Shown here: positions 41,434-50,361 of the stretch, in pieces
Layout of the letters: every line of letters begins with the position of its first letter
Numbering within the stretch: the stretch's first letter is position 1
Origin: an uncultured Verrucomicrobiota bacterium
Lineage (GTDB): Bacteria; Verrucomicrobiota; Verrucomicrobiia; Verrucomicrobiales; Verrucomicrobiaceae
DNA: 64,000 nucleotides
NCBI GenBank assembly: GCA_903838675.1
Contig: CAILZI010000193.1
Span: 1 to 64,000, forward strand
Reading direction: 5' to 3'
The notes under the pieces: model-generated
What the model was told of the DNA's origin: nothing
Database searches by the model: none
What the model saw: only the letters and a program-made list of their open reading frames with translations
Made by a program: the position numbers and the translations under genes

Positions 41434-42726
41434 TCACTTGCGGAAAAGCCAGAGGGCGAGCAGGAGCGTCCAGACGATGTTGAAGGCCTGACCACCGAGG
41501 AAGGCCAGTGCGGGCCTGCCGCCGCCGAGCTTGAAGAGATGACCGATGCGCGTTTCCAGGCCGATGCAGACGAACGCGGCGGCAAACCACACTTCCCGCA
41601 GGCCCTTGAGGGGCTTGGCGGTGGCTTTGACGAGATCCTCCGGCAGCAGGAACGAAAATGCCACGGAAGCGGCGATGAAGCCGAGCACGAACTTTGGGAA
41701 CCGCTCCCAGATGACGCCCAGGCTGGGCCGGGGAGCATTCACATCTGCACGCCGCACACGCACCGTCCACCAGAGGGAGATCAGAAAAGCAGCGACGCCG
41801 ATAAGCACGTTCTGCGAGAGCTTGACGACGGTACCGACCTTGGAGGCGGTCTCTCCCACCATTTCCGTGGCGGCCAGCACGGAGCCGCTGGTGTCCAGCG
41901 TGCCGCCGAGCCAGGCACCGCCCACGGCCTCGCTTAGCCCCATCCATTTCACCATCCAAGGCATGAGAATCATCATGGGTACGGCACAGAGCAGCACCAC
42001 GGAGGTGACGTAAGAGAGCTTTTTCTTGTCGCCCTGAATGGCACCACATGCGGCAATGGCGGCAGACACCCCGCAGATGGACACCGCAGTGGAGAGCATG
42101 ACGCCGAATTCATCATCCACCTTCAGCCAGCGGGCGAGGCGGAAGGTGATGTGCCAGACGACCGGGATGACCAGCGCGGCCTGAATCATGCCCGGCGCAC
42201 CTGCCTTAACCAGGTCTGAAAAGAGCATGCCGGCGCCGAGGATGACGATGCCGATCTTGATGAAAAACTCGGTCCGCACGGCGGACATCAGCCAGGCGGG
42301 CGTAGGCAGCAGATGACTCCAGAGCAGGCCCAGCCCCAGCGCAAAGACGACATACTCAAGGCCAAGTGCCTTGACCTGTGAATGCGCCGCGATGGCCTGT
42401 GCCAGCCAAGCGAGTGCAAACACCACGACGGCCCCGCAAAGAAAAGACAGGGCGGTCCGTCCCAGGGACGCGGCCAGCACCACCGCTGCAAAAATGATCA
42501 GCACCAGCGAGGTCACGCCCATGGCCTGGAGGTTGGCCCCCGAAAACAGCCCCGCCACATCTCCGGCACCGCTCCACGCAAAGACTGGCAGCATGATTTT
42601 CCAGCCATAAAGAACCGCCGCGACCAGGGGCACCGCCGCCAGCACAGCGAGCCAGTCTTCGTTGTTCCACCAGCGGATTGCGGCAGAGGTGGAGGGAGCG
42701 GCGGGCGGGGCGGTGTCGTCAGGCAT
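41434..42726 (-). CDS. YeiH-family putative sulfate exporter
   Basis: The product is 430 residues from ATG 42726. About ten TM helices; the PF03601 core is recognised from FIKIGIVILGAGMLFSDLVK, VDDEFGVMLSTAVSICGVSA, and GGTLDTSGSVLAATEMVGET. Members are often next to LysR or Rrf2 regulators of sulfur metabolism, and some were named sulfate exporters on indirect evidence. The family also fits other small anions. It ends at the stop of the convergent Rrf2 gene. Confidence 0.88.
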   Translation of the reverse strand: MPDDTAPPAAPSTSAAIRWWNNEDWLAVLAAVPLVAAVLYGWKIMLPVFAWSGAGDVAGLFSGANLQAMGVTSLVLIIFAAVVLAASLGRTALSFLCGAVVVFALAWLAQAIAAHSQVKALGLEYVVFALGLGLLWSHLLPTPAWLMSAVRTEFFIKIGIVILGAGMLFSDLVKAGAPGMIQAALVIPVVWHITFRLARWLKVDDEFGVMLSTAVSICGVSAAIAACGAIQGDKKKLSYVTSVVLLCAVPMMILMPWMVKWMGLSEAVGGAWLGGTLDTSGSVLAATEMVGETASKVGTVVKLSQNVLIGVAAFLISLWWTVRVRRADVNAPRPSLGVIWERFPKFVLGFIAASVAFSFLLPEDLVKATAKPLKGLREVWFAAAFVCIGLETRIGHLFKLGGGRPALAFLGGQAFNIVWTLLLALWLFRK

Positions 42727-42739
42727 GATGGATGGGTAC

Positions 42740-42771
42740 AAAAAAATCGCGGCGGGAAAACCGCCGCGATT
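42740..42771 (-). terminator. Rho-independent terminator of the prion-like lipoprotein gene
   Basis: A perfect 11-bp stem, AATCGCGGCGG (42745-42755) with CCGCCGCGATT (42761-42771), five-base loop, and on the minus strand a run of T (complement of 42740-42746). It is placed 28 nt after the stop at 42799 and just before the next minus-strand start. Confidence 0.9.
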
Positions 42772-42798
42772 CAAACGCCCGCTGGGAGATGAATTTTA

Positions 42799-43317
42799 CT
42801 ACCAGTTGCCGAAGGCGTAGGGATTGTTGCCGGACTGCTGGCTGAAGCCATTGGCGGGGTAGTAGCTGGACTGCTGACCGTAACCATAGTTTGGCTGCTG
42901 GCCGGCACCGTAATTGGGCTGGCCGTTGTACGGCTGTGGGTTGCCCTGCTGTCCATAACCACGACTGTAGGGTTGGTTGTACTGCTGGTTATAGTTTGGC
43001 GGGCCGTACCCCTGCTGCCCATAGCCTTGCTGAGGGTATCCCTGCTGAGGGTAACCACGCTGGCCGCCGCTCATCATGCTCCCGGCCAAGGCCCCCAGAA
43101 TACCACCAATAGCCGCCCCTTCCAGCCCCCGATGGCGCTGATTACCAATAATGCCACCGGCCCCAGCGCCAATCAGTGCGCCAGTCACAGTGCCACCTGC
43201 GGTGGACCCGCCGTAGCCGTAGGCTCCCCCGTAGCCATAGGGCCCCGAGCAGGAGGTGAGGCTGAAAGTCAGCAGCAGCGTACCCAGGGTGAGCGTCCGA
43301 ACGAGAGAGGTCTTCAT
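42799..43317 (-). CDS. Glycine-zipper lipoprotein with prion-like Y/Q/N/G tail
   Basis: The product is 172 residues. Lipoprotein signal LLLTFSLTSC. Residues about 37-85 form a glycine-zipper segment (TVTGALIGAGAGGIIGNQRH; LEGAAIGGILGALAGSMMSG) as in outer-membrane lipoproteins of the SlyB/OmpA-linked type. Residues about 88-172 are almost only Gly, Tyr, Gln, Asn, Pro and Ser with repeated GYPQQ and GYGQQ units, similar in composition to prion-like or phase-separating domains. It is single-gene, closed by its own terminator. The function is unknown. Confidence 0.8.
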   Translation of the reverse strand: MKTSLVRTLTLGTLLLTFSLTSCSGPYGYGGAYGYGGSTAGGTVTGALIGAGAGGIIGNQRHRGLEGAAIGGILGALAGSMMSGGQRGYPQQGYPQQGYGQQGYGPPNYNQQYNQPYSRGYGQQGNPQPYNGQPNYGAGQQPNYGYGQQSSYYPANGFSQQSGNNPYAFGNW

Positions 43318-43405
43318 GAGGTGATGGTGTGATTCTTGTCCTGCTGTCTGACGAACCCCTTAACGGGCTATTCGATTCTTTTTTTCGCTGAATGTCAGAA
43401 AGAAT

Positions 43406-43420
43406 CCCCGCAGTTGCAAA
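43406..43420 (+). repeat. Second copy of the 15-nt upstream element
   Basis: CCCCGCAGTTGCAAA, identical to 20917-20931. Here CCGCAG also pairs with CTGCGG (43431-43436), so it may form a hairpin in the short region before the FAD oxidoreductase start at 43453. Confidence 0.35.
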
Positions 43421-43452
43421 AAAGTCGCGCCTGCGGCTGGGTGTGACCCACC

Positions 43453-45534
43453 ATGAAGCTCCTCCCAGCCCTCCTGCTTGCCACTTTTGCCGTTGTCGTC
43501 CCGCTCGGGGCGGCAGATTCGTACGACATCGTCGTCTATGGCGGTTCCTCCGGCGGCATCACGGCGGCAATCCAGGCCGCACGCATGGGAAAGACCGCCG
43601 TGCTCATCGAGCCCACCAAGTTTCTCGGCGGCCTGACCACCGGCGGCCTTGGCGCGACGGACATCGGCAACAAGAAGGCCATTGGCGGCATGTCGCGTGA
43701 GTTTTATGCGAACGTATTCAAATACTACAACGACCCGGCCAAGTGGCAGCACCAGACCCGTGAGGAATACTTCACCAAAAAGCAGCACGGCAACACCGGC
43801 AGCGAAGACACCATGTGGACCTTCGAGCCCCATGTGGCCACGGAGATCTACGACGCCATGCTGGCCACGGTAAAAGACAAGGTCACCGTGGTTTTTAGCG
43901 AGCGTCTTGATCTGAAAAAAGGCGTGGTCAAAGAGGGCGCTCGCATCACGAAAATCCTCATGGAAAGCGGCCGCGAGTTCACGGGCAAAATGTTCATCGA
44001 CGCCACCTACGAGGGTGACCTGATGGCCAAGGCCGGCGTGAGCTACGCCTTGGGCCGCGAACCGAATGCGCAGTTTGGCGAGACGATCAACGGCGTGCAG
44101 AAGGTCAAAACCATCCACCATCAGTTCATCAAGAATGTGGACCCCTATGTGAAGCCTGGCGATCCGAAAAGCGGTGTGTTGCCCGGCATTGATCCCGGTG
44201 ACATCGGCGCAGATGAGAGCGGTGACCGCAAGCTGCAGGCCTACAACTTCCGCATGTGTACGACCGACGTGCCGGAAAACCGACTCGACTGGGAAAAGCC
44301 CGCCAACTACGACGAGAAATGGTTCGAGCTCGCCCTGCGCAATGTCGAAGCAGGTGACGAGCGTATCTCCTGGGCACCCACCTGGATGCCTAACCGCAAG
44401 ACCGACACAAACAACAACTTCGCCATCAGCAGCGACTTCATCGGCCAGAATTTTGATTATCCCGACGCCGACTACGCCACCCGCGCCAAAATCTGGCAGG
44501 CCCACGAAGACTGGCAGAAGGGACTCATGTGGACCTATGCACACCATCCACGCGTGCCGGAGAAAATTCGCGCTGCCTACCAGAAGCTCGGCCTCGCCAA
44601 GGATGAATTCAAAGACAACGGCAACTGGCCCCGCCAGCTCTACGTGCGCGAGGCACGCCGCATGATTGGTGGCTATGTCATGAGCGAGAAAAACTGCAAA
44701 CGCCGCGAGATCGTGGAGGACAGCGTGGGCATGGGTGCCTACAACATGGATTCGCACAACGTGCAGCGTTACATCACCAAGGAAGGTTTCGTGCGCAATG
44801 AGGGCGACATCCAGATCGGCACCCGCCCATACCCCATCAGCTACCGCAGCATCACGCCGAAGGCGGAGGAGTGCACCAACCTCCTCGTGCCTGTCTGCCT
44901 CAGCGCCACGCACATCGCCTATGGCAGCATCCGCATGGAGCCCGTCTTCATGGTCATGGGCCAGAGCTCAGCCACCGCAGCCGTCATCGCCATCGACTCG
45001 GGCAAAGACCTGCAGCAGATCGATCAAGCCAAGCTCAAGGAAAAGCTTCTCGCCGATGGCCAGATGCTCGACTTTGAATCGCCTCCTGTCCCCGAACACG
45101 TCTCCCTCACCAAAGAAAAGCTCGGTGGCATCGTCGTCGATGACAGCGAGGCCGAGCTCACCGGCTTCACCACCGAAGGCCACACAACGCCAGGCTACGT
45201 CGGCTCAGGCTACCGCCACGATGGCGACACCGCCAAAGGCGAGCAGAAAGCCCGCTACACCCCCGACCTGCCCGCCGCAGGCCAATATCGCGTGTCCATC
45301 ACCTACACCGCGCTGGCCAATCGCGCGGACAACGTCCCAGTCATCATCCACCACGCCGATGGCGAGGCCACGGTGGTCGTGAACCAAAAGAAGAAAGCCC
45401 CCGAAAAAGATGTCCTTCTCCAGCTGGGCACCTACCGCTTTGAAAAAGGCAAAACCGGCTGGCTCGAAATCCGCAACGAAGGCACCAAGGGCCATGTGAT
45501 CATTGATGCGGTGCAGTGGGTGCCTGCGAATTAG
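43453..45534 (+). CDS. Secreted FAD-dependent oxidoreductase with C-terminal beta domain
   Basis: The product is 693 residues with signal peptide (LLPALLLATFAVVVPLGA). The N-terminal FAD-binding motif (YDIVVYGGSSGGITAAIQAA, about 24-43) is followed by LGGLTTGGLGATDIGNK; this is the FAD_oxidored (PF12831) family. The long middle ends with ATHIAYGSIRMEPVFMVMGQ. Residues about 565-690 form a golvesin/xanthan-lyase-type beta domain (YRVSITYTALANRADNVPVI), probably carbohydrate binding. The enzyme likely oxidises an unknown extracellular or periplasmic carbohydrate. It is monocistronic. Confidence 0.9.
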   Translation: MKLLPALLLATFAVVVPLGAADSYDIVVYGGSSGGITAAIQAARMGKTAVLIEPTKFLGGLTTGGLGATDIGNKKAIGGMSREFYANVFKYYNDPAKWQHQTREEYFTKKQHGNTGSEDTMWTFEPHVATEIYDAMLATVKDKVTVVFSERLDLKKGVVKEGARITKILMESGREFTGKMFIDATYEGDLMAKAGVSYALGREPNAQFGETINGVQKVKTIHHQFIKNVDPYVKPGDPKSGVLPGIDPGDIGADESGDRKLQAYNFRMCTTDVPENRLDWEKPANYDEKWFELALRNVEAGDERISWAPTWMPNRKTDTNNNFAISSDFIGQNFDYPDADYATRAKIWQAHEDWQKGLMWTYAHHPRVPEKIRAAYQKLGLAKDEFKDNGNWPRQLYVREARRMIGGYVMSEKNCKRREIVEDSVGMGAYNMDSHNVQRYITKEGFVRNEGDIQIGTRPYPISYRSITPKAEECTNLLVPVCLSATHIAYGSIRMEPVFMVMGQSSATAAVIAIDSGKDLQQIDQAKLKEKLLADGQMLDFESPPVPEHVSLTKEKLGGIVVDDSEAELTGFTTEGHTTPGYVGSGYRHDGDTAKGEQKARYTPDLPAAGQYRVSITYTALANRADNVPVIIHHADGEATVVVNQKKKAPEKDVLLQLGTYRFEKGKTGWLEIRNEGTKGHVIIDAVQWVPAN

Positions 45535-45557
45535 TAGGGGACCATCCTGGTCTCCTA
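45535..45557 (+). terminator. Hairpin after the FAD oxidoreductase gene
   Basis: A ten-pair stem, TAGGGGACCA with TGGTCTCCTA (one G-T pair) around a three-base loop, begins directly after the stop. No T-run follows, so termination by this hairpin alone is uncertain. Confidence 0.45.
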
Positions 45558-45598
45558 TCCGAAATGGATCAAAATAATCCCTCTGCTGCCTTCCCATC

Positions 45599-46201
45599 CT
45601 ACTTCGGCCTCTGCATCTCAAACATGTCCTTTGTCCGGCAGTACCAGTTCGGACTCTGCATGCGGCCAATGGGATGATAGTTGCCCGGCTTCACCAGCCA
45701 CGTCTCAGGATCCAGAATGCCGTCGCGCACATGCACGCGCAGCACTTCGCCGATGATCAGCCGGTTGTCACCGATCTCAATGATGCTGTGGCTGCGACAT
45801 TCAAAGCTGGCGGGAGCTTCGGCGATGCGCGGCGGTTTGACCACGCTGCTCGGCACTGCAGTGAGTCCCGCATACAACAGTTCATTTTCACCCGCCGGCA
45901 GGGTCGCTGCACAAAGATTCATTTTCTCGGCGAGCGCCTCATCGACGAGGTTCACGACAAACTCATGCGTCAGTCGAATGTTGCGCGCCGTGTCCTTCGG
46001 CACCCCCGCAGAGCGATCTCCAGGACACAGGCCGACGATGGGCGGAGAATCCCCCAGCACATTGAAGAAACTGAAGGGTGCTGCATTCACACGCCCATCG
46101 AGATCGACGGTGGTCGTCAAGGCAATCGGACGCGGGGTGACAAGTCCGGCGAGGATCATGTAAGCGTCTTCGCGCAGGGGGCCGGTGAGGTCGAGTTCCA
46201 T
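45599..46201 (-). CDS. Flavin reductase-like domain protein
   Basis: The product is 200 residues. FMN-binding split-barrel of the flavin reductase (FlaRed) family: LVTPRPIALTTTVDLDGRVN, APFSFFNVLGDSPPIVGLCP, DTARNIRLTHEFVVNLVDEA. Enzymes of this group supply reduced flavin to oxygenases or act as small oxidoreductases. It lies 44 nt downstream of glcF on the same strand and could be co-transcribed, but no link to glycolate metabolism is established. Confidence 0.88.
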   Translation of the reverse strand: MELDLTGPLREDAYMILAGLVTPRPIALTTTVDLDGRVNAAPFSFFNVLGDSPPIVGLCPGDRSAGVPKDTARNIRLTHEFVVNLVDEALAEKMNLCAATLPAGENELLYAGLTAVPSSVVKPPRIAEAPASFECRSHSIIEIGDNRLIIGEVLRVHVRDGILDPETWLVKPGNYHPIGRMQSPNWYCRTKDMFEMQRPK

Positions 46202-46245
46202 GGAGTGGGATTGGGTTTCAAGAAGGAGGAGACTCCCACACCTTG

Positions 46246-47568
46246 TTACGAAGCAGATTCAGCAGCGGACTCTGCTCGATAGGCCTGAGCCAGCAATGTC
46301 AACGGCTGCGTCACTTCATGGCAGGGATGACTGCCACAAGCGCGCAAACCATTGGCGATCTGCAAATGACACCCAGGATTGCTCGTGGCAACGATTGGGG
46401 CTCCGGCCTGCCTCAAGTTCGCGACTTTGCGATCCAGCAGCTTCTGGCTCTGCTCAGGCTGCGTGATGTTGTAAATGCCCGCACTGCCGCAGCACCAGTT
46501 CGATTCCGGCAGTTCCTTGAACACGAGTCCAGGGATGCTGTTGAGGATTTGGCGCGGCTGTGAAACAACCTTCTGGCCGTGGCAAAGATGGCAGCTTTCA
46601 TGATACGTGACCTCGCTCACACCCGCACCAGCGGTGGGCTTGCGGAAGCGAATTTGCACCAGCCATTCATGGATGTCCTTCACCTTCCTGTCCCATTGCT
46701 TCGCTTTCTCGGTGTAGAAAGGATCATCGTGCAGCAGATGCCCATAGGTCTTCAAATGCGAGCCGCAGCCACCGGCGTTGGTGATGATCGCATCGAGTTC
46801 GTCGAGATCGAAGCTGTCGATCTGCTTGCGCGCAAGTTCCCGCGCGAGCTCGAGTTCGCCATTATGTGCATGCAGCGAGCCGCAGCAGCTTTGTGAACGC
46901 GGGGTGATGACTTCGCAGCCATTCGCCAGCAGGACATCAACCGTGTCGCGATTGATGTTCGAAAACGCGAGATCCTGAATGCAACCCGTGAGCAAACCCA
47001 CACGGTAGCCTTTGCTCTGCTGCGGTGTTTCCTCGGGCCAGATCAGGTCATCGGAGAACTGCGCGGCGATCTGCGGCGTCTGCGGCTCCAGCTTCTTCAG
47101 CGAAGGAGGCATGAGCCCAAAGAAATGCACCTTGCGCATCAGCTTTTCCAGTCCGGTGCTTTGATACACACGCAGCACGCGCCCGATCAAACGCAGCAGC
47201 CATGGGCGCATGAAAATGACGTTCAAGCTGAGCCAGCGCCAGAAGTCGCGCTGCATGCCTTCATTCACCTGCGCCTGCTCGACTTCGGCACGCGCGGTCT
47301 CAAACAGCTCAGCATAGTTCACTCCCGCTGGGCACGCCGTCTGGCAGGCGAGGCAGCCGAGGCAGTAGTACATTTCATCAGACAGCGCCTTGGAAACTTG
47401 GAGCTCGCCATCTGCCACTGCTCGCATGAGTGAGATGCGGCCACGCGGGCTGTTTCGCTCCATCTTGGTCTCCACATAGGTGGGGCAAGTCGGCAGACAC
47501 ATGCCGCAGTGCATGCACTGCTGCAGCACGGAGTAATCGAGGGATTTGAGGAGATTGGCAGATGGCAT
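46246..47568 (-). CDS. glcF: Glycolate oxidase iron-sulfur subunit
   Basis: The product is 440 residues. Two 4Fe-4S motifs: C18, C21, C24, C28 (CMHCGMCLPTC) and CLGCLACQTAC at about 69-79. Two CCG domains follow (VITPRSQSCCGSLHAHNGEL; ELPESNWCCGSAGIYNITQP), as in GlcF, which passes electrons from GlcD to the respiratory chain at the inner membrane. It starts 2 nt after the glcD stop, so the two are coupled. No separate GlcE is seen nearby. Confidence 0.92.
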   Translation of the reverse strand: MPSANLLKSLDYSVLQQCMHCGMCLPTCPTYVETKMERNSPRGRISLMRAVADGELQVSKALSDEMYYCLGCLACQTACPAGVNYAELFETARAEVEQAQVNEGMQRDFWRWLSLNVIFMRPWLLRLIGRVLRVYQSTGLEKLMRKVHFFGLMPPSLKKLEPQTPQIAAQFSDDLIWPEETPQQSKGYRVGLLTGCIQDLAFSNINRDTVDVLLANGCEVITPRSQSCCGSLHAHNGELELARELARKQIDSFDLDELDAIITNAGGCGSHLKTYGHLLHDDPFYTEKAKQWDRKVKDIHEWLVQIRFRKPTAGAGVSEVTYHESCHLCHGQKVVSQPRQILNSIPGLVFKELPESNWCCGSAGIYNITQPEQSQKLLDRKVANLRQAGAPIVATSNPGCHLQIANGLRACGSHPCHEVTQPLTLLAQAYRAESAAESAS

Positions 47569-47570
47569 GA

Positions 47571-48974
47571 TCAGTTCCTCGGATCAAAAATCTTCCCGGG
47601 GTTCAGCAGGCCCTGGGGATCGAGGGCTTGTTTGATGCTGCGCATGAGTTCAAAGCTGCCTTCGCCAAGCTGGCGTTTAAGGAAAGCTTTTTTGGCGAGG
47701 CCGACGCCGTGCTCGCCGGTGACGGTGCCGCCAAGGCGGATGGTTTCATCGACGATTTCTTCGAGCGCGATTTCAATGCGGAGCATCTCTTCGTGATCAC
47801 GCTCGTTGGTGAGGAAAGTGGGGTGCAGGTTGCCGTCGCCAAGGTGCCCAAAGGTGCCTATTTGCAGCTTGTGCTTCTTCGCTACGCTGTCGATGAAGGC
47901 GACCATGGTGGCAAGTTCGCTGCGCGGCACGGTCACGTCTTCGAGGATGGTGGTGGGGCGCACGCGGGCGAGTGCGGAGAAGGCATTGCGGCGTGCGGCG
48001 GCAAGCTTGGCCCCTTCGGCTTCATCCGCAGCAGCGCGCACATCTCGCGCACCATTGGCTCTGGCGAGCGCCATCATCTGCGCGGCTTCTTCTTCGACGA
48101 CGACGGGGTGGCCGTCTGTTTCCATAAGCACGAGGGCTTCCACATCGGTTGGGAGGCCGATCTTCGCATAATCTTCCACGCACTGTACGGTGACGCGGTC
48201 GAGGAACTCCAGCGTGCAGGGAATGATCTTGGCGGCGATGATGGCGGAGATCGTCTTGGCGGCGGCGTCCATCGAATCGTAAAGCGCGAGCATCGTTTTG
48301 CGCGCCTTGGGCCGCGGCAGCACTTTCAGGATGACCTCGGTGATGATGCCGAGCGTGCCTTCGCTGCCGATGAAGAGATCCTTCATGGAGTAACCCGCCA
48401 CATCCTTGACGCACTTGTTGCCGAGGAAAGTGAGAGTGCCATCTGGCAGCACGACTTCGATGCCCATGACGTAATCGCGCGTGACCCCGTACTTGAGACC
48501 ACGCAGCCCGCCGGAGTTTTCGGCCACGTTGCCGCCAATCGTGGAGATCTTCATCGAGCCGGGATCAGGCGGATAAAACAGGCCGGCCTTCGCAGCAGCA
48601 TCGTCGATCTCCTTGGTGATGACACCACTCTGCGCACGAAGCGTGAGGTTCTTTTCATCGACTTCGATAAGCTTGTCCATCTTCACAAGGCAGATCACAA
48701 GACAGCCAGCCAGTGGTACACTGCCACCGCTCAATCCGGTGCCGGAGCCACGGGTGACGACGGGCACATTGTTTCTGCGGGCCAGTTTCACGCAGTCGGA
48801 CACCTCCTCGGCGGTCAGTGGAAAAACAACCGCGCCAGGACGCTGCTTGAGAGCGGCGGTGCCATCGAAACTGTAGGGCACGATGTCCTCGGCCGAGGTA
48901 AGCACTCGATCCGAAGGTAAGATTTCCTTCAGAGACTGAATAAAGGTGGCTTCAATTTGGTTCACAAAGGGCAT
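47571..48974 (-). CDS. glcD: Glycolate/D-lactate oxidase FAD subunit
   Basis: The product is 467 residues. PCMH-type FAD-binding domain (VPVVTRGSGTGLSGGSVPLA; MKISTIGGNVAENSGGLRGL; YVMGIEVVLPDGTLTFLGNK; SEGTLGIITEVILKVLPRPK) followed by the FAD-oxidase C-terminal domain with HLGDGNLHPTFL and GTVTGEHGVGLAKKAFL. It oxidises glycolate or a related 2-hydroxy acid to the keto acid. It is the first gene of the glcD-glcF pair. Confidence 0.93.
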   Translation of the reverse strand: MPFVNQIEATFIQSLKEILPSDRVLTSAEDIVPYSFDGTAALKQRPGAVVFPLTAEEVSDCVKLARRNNVPVVTRGSGTGLSGGSVPLAGCLVICLVKMDKLIEVDEKNLTLRAQSGVITKEIDDAAAKAGLFYPPDPGSMKISTIGGNVAENSGGLRGLKYGVTRDYVMGIEVVLPDGTLTFLGNKCVKDVAGYSMKDLFIGSEGTLGIITEVILKVLPRPKARKTMLALYDSMDAAAKTISAIIAAKIIPCTLEFLDRVTVQCVEDYAKIGLPTDVEALVLMETDGHPVVVEEEAAQMMALARANGARDVRAAADEAEGAKLAAARRNAFSALARVRPTTILEDVTVPRSELATMVAFIDSVAKKHKLQIGTFGHLGDGNLHPTFLTNERDHEEMLRIEIALEEIVDETIRLGGTVTGEHGVGLAKKAFLKRQLGEGSFELMRSIKQALDPQGLLNPGKIFDPRN

Positions 48975-49027
48975 TCTGGCGAGTTCGAGCTAGAGCGTCA
49001 ACGCAGGCTGTGGTTGATTATGATCAC

Positions 49028-49972
49028 ATGAAATTCAATCACCTCATTCGTTTCACACCCATTTATCAAAGTCGCGTCTGGGGTGGCCGCCGCATGGAGA
49101 CCCTGCTGGGCGCCACTCTGCCGGACACCACCACTCCCTTTGGTGAATCCTGGACGGTGTGTGACCGCCCCGAGGCCCCGAGTGTGACGGCGGATGGTGT
49201 GACTCTGCACGAACTATGGACAAACCACCGCGAAGAAGTGTTTGGCAAAGCGCTGCTGGCTTCCACCAGCCCCACCTTCCCGCTGCTGATGAAGATTCTC
49301 GACGCCTGCGATGATCTCTCCATCCAGGTGCATCCTCCGGCGAGCATGGCCGCAGAATTGAAAGGCGAGCCGAAGACGGAGATGTGGTACATCGCGCATG
49401 CAGACCCGGGTGCAAAAATTTACGCCGGCCTGAAGCCGGGCGCGACACGCGCAGATTTCGAAACCGCGCTGCAAAACGGCACCGTGGCCAATGTGGTGCA
49501 TGTCATCGAAGCACGCACGGGCGACTGCCTGTTCATCCCAAGCGGCCGCGTCCACGCCATCGGCGCAGGACTGCTGATCTATGAGATCCAGCAGAACAGC
49601 GACACCACCTATCGCGTCTTTGACTGGAACCGCGTCGGGCTGGATGGTAAACCACGCGCTCTGCATGTGCAGGAGTCAATGCAGAGCATCGACTTCACGG
49701 ATTTCGCGCCGGGTGTGCAGCAGGTCCAGTCCAACGGCACGCTCGTGAACTGCGAGTACTTCAACGTCAAAGTGCTCAGTGGATCAAAGCAGGCAGGTGT
49801 CCCGGGCGAAAGCCTCACCCTCGCCGTCGTCAGCGGCAAAATCACCGTCGGCGGCACGACTTTGAAAGCAGGCGACTTCGCCCTCATTCCCGCAACCCTC
49901 GCTGCATCTGCGCGTCTAGTGAAACCCGCAGATGCAGAGAGCCAGTGGCTGGAGATCCGAATTCCAACTTGA
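49028..49972 (+). CDS. manA: Type I mannose-6-phosphate isomerase (ManA)
   Basis: The product is 314 residues from ATG 49028. Cupin fold with the zinc-binding region SIQVHPPASMAAELKGEPKT and WYIAHADPGA, and the second conserved stretch FIPSGRVHAIGAGLLIYEIQ with QQNSDTTYRVFDWNR. It interconverts mannose-6-phosphate and fructose-6-phosphate. The short (Bacillus/Firmicutes-like) form lacks the helical insert of the E. coli protein. It is divergent from glcD (53-nt gap). Confidence 0.93.
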   Translation: MKFNHLIRFTPIYQSRVWGGRRMETLLGATLPDTTTPFGESWTVCDRPEAPSVTADGVTLHELWTNHREEVFGKALLASTSPTFPLLMKILDACDDLSIQVHPPASMAAELKGEPKTEMWYIAHADPGAKIYAGLKPGATRADFETALQNGTVANVVHVIEARTGDCLFIPSGRVHAIGAGLLIYEIQQNSDTTYRVFDWNRVGLDGKPRALHVQESMQSIDFTDFAPGVQQVQSNGTLVNCEYFNVKVLSGSKQAGVPGESLTLAVVSGKITVGGTTLKAGDFALIPATLAASARLVKPADAESQWLEIRIPT

Positions 49973-50031
49973 AGTAGTTCTGACAATCCTGCCCGCTAAT
50001 AGTGCCCTCAATATGGGCAGGCATGACCGTG

Positions 50032-50361
50032 CTACTGCTTCGTCGATTCAGGTGTAGCTTTTTTAACCTCAGGAACCGGCTTCTCGACCTTCTTGATCTC
50101 CGTTGCTGGCTTGTCGGCCGGCTTCTCGACCTTCTTGACCTCGGGGTCTTTCGGAGTGCTGGGTATAGCGATGAACTTGGCTTTCTCGGGATCCATCTGC
50201 GGCAACTTGCCTTGAGGCACAAGGGGCAGTTTTTTCTCAGGCACTATCGGCTTGAGTGAAACTGGCGTGGAAGTCGCAGCCGGGACTTTGGGCGCGGGCT
50301 GCGGTGCTTCTTTGCCGCAGGCAACGAGCAACAAGGCGATGAGACAAAGGCGGTGGTTCAT
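50032..50361 (-). CDS. Pro/Lys-rich small lipoprotein
   Basis: The product is 109 residues. Signal with lipobox LLVAC (Cys at residue 15), then an almost wholly Pro, Lys, Glu and Val chain with repeats such as KKVEKPADKPATE and KKVEKPVPEVKK, which is probably an extended periplasmic linker. No fold is expected. The ATG overlaps the hisD stop by 4 nt, so it is translated with hisD; a role in histidine synthesis is not implied. Confidence 0.65.
   Translation of the reverse strand: MNHRLCLIALLLVACGKEAPQPAPKVPAATSTPVSLKPIVPEKKLPLVPQGKLPQMDPEKAKFIAIPSTPKDPEVKKVEKPADKPATEIKKVEKPVPEVKKATPESTKQ

Noticed and set aside
43360..44913. Long minus-strand open frame of 517 codons
   Set aside because: It is antisense to the FAD oxidoreductase, which has a signal peptide and clear motifs; the antisense frame is a by-product of GC-rich third positions.
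47628..48920. Plus-strand frame of 430 codons opposite glcD
   Set aside because: No domain, and glcD motifs are complete on the other strand.
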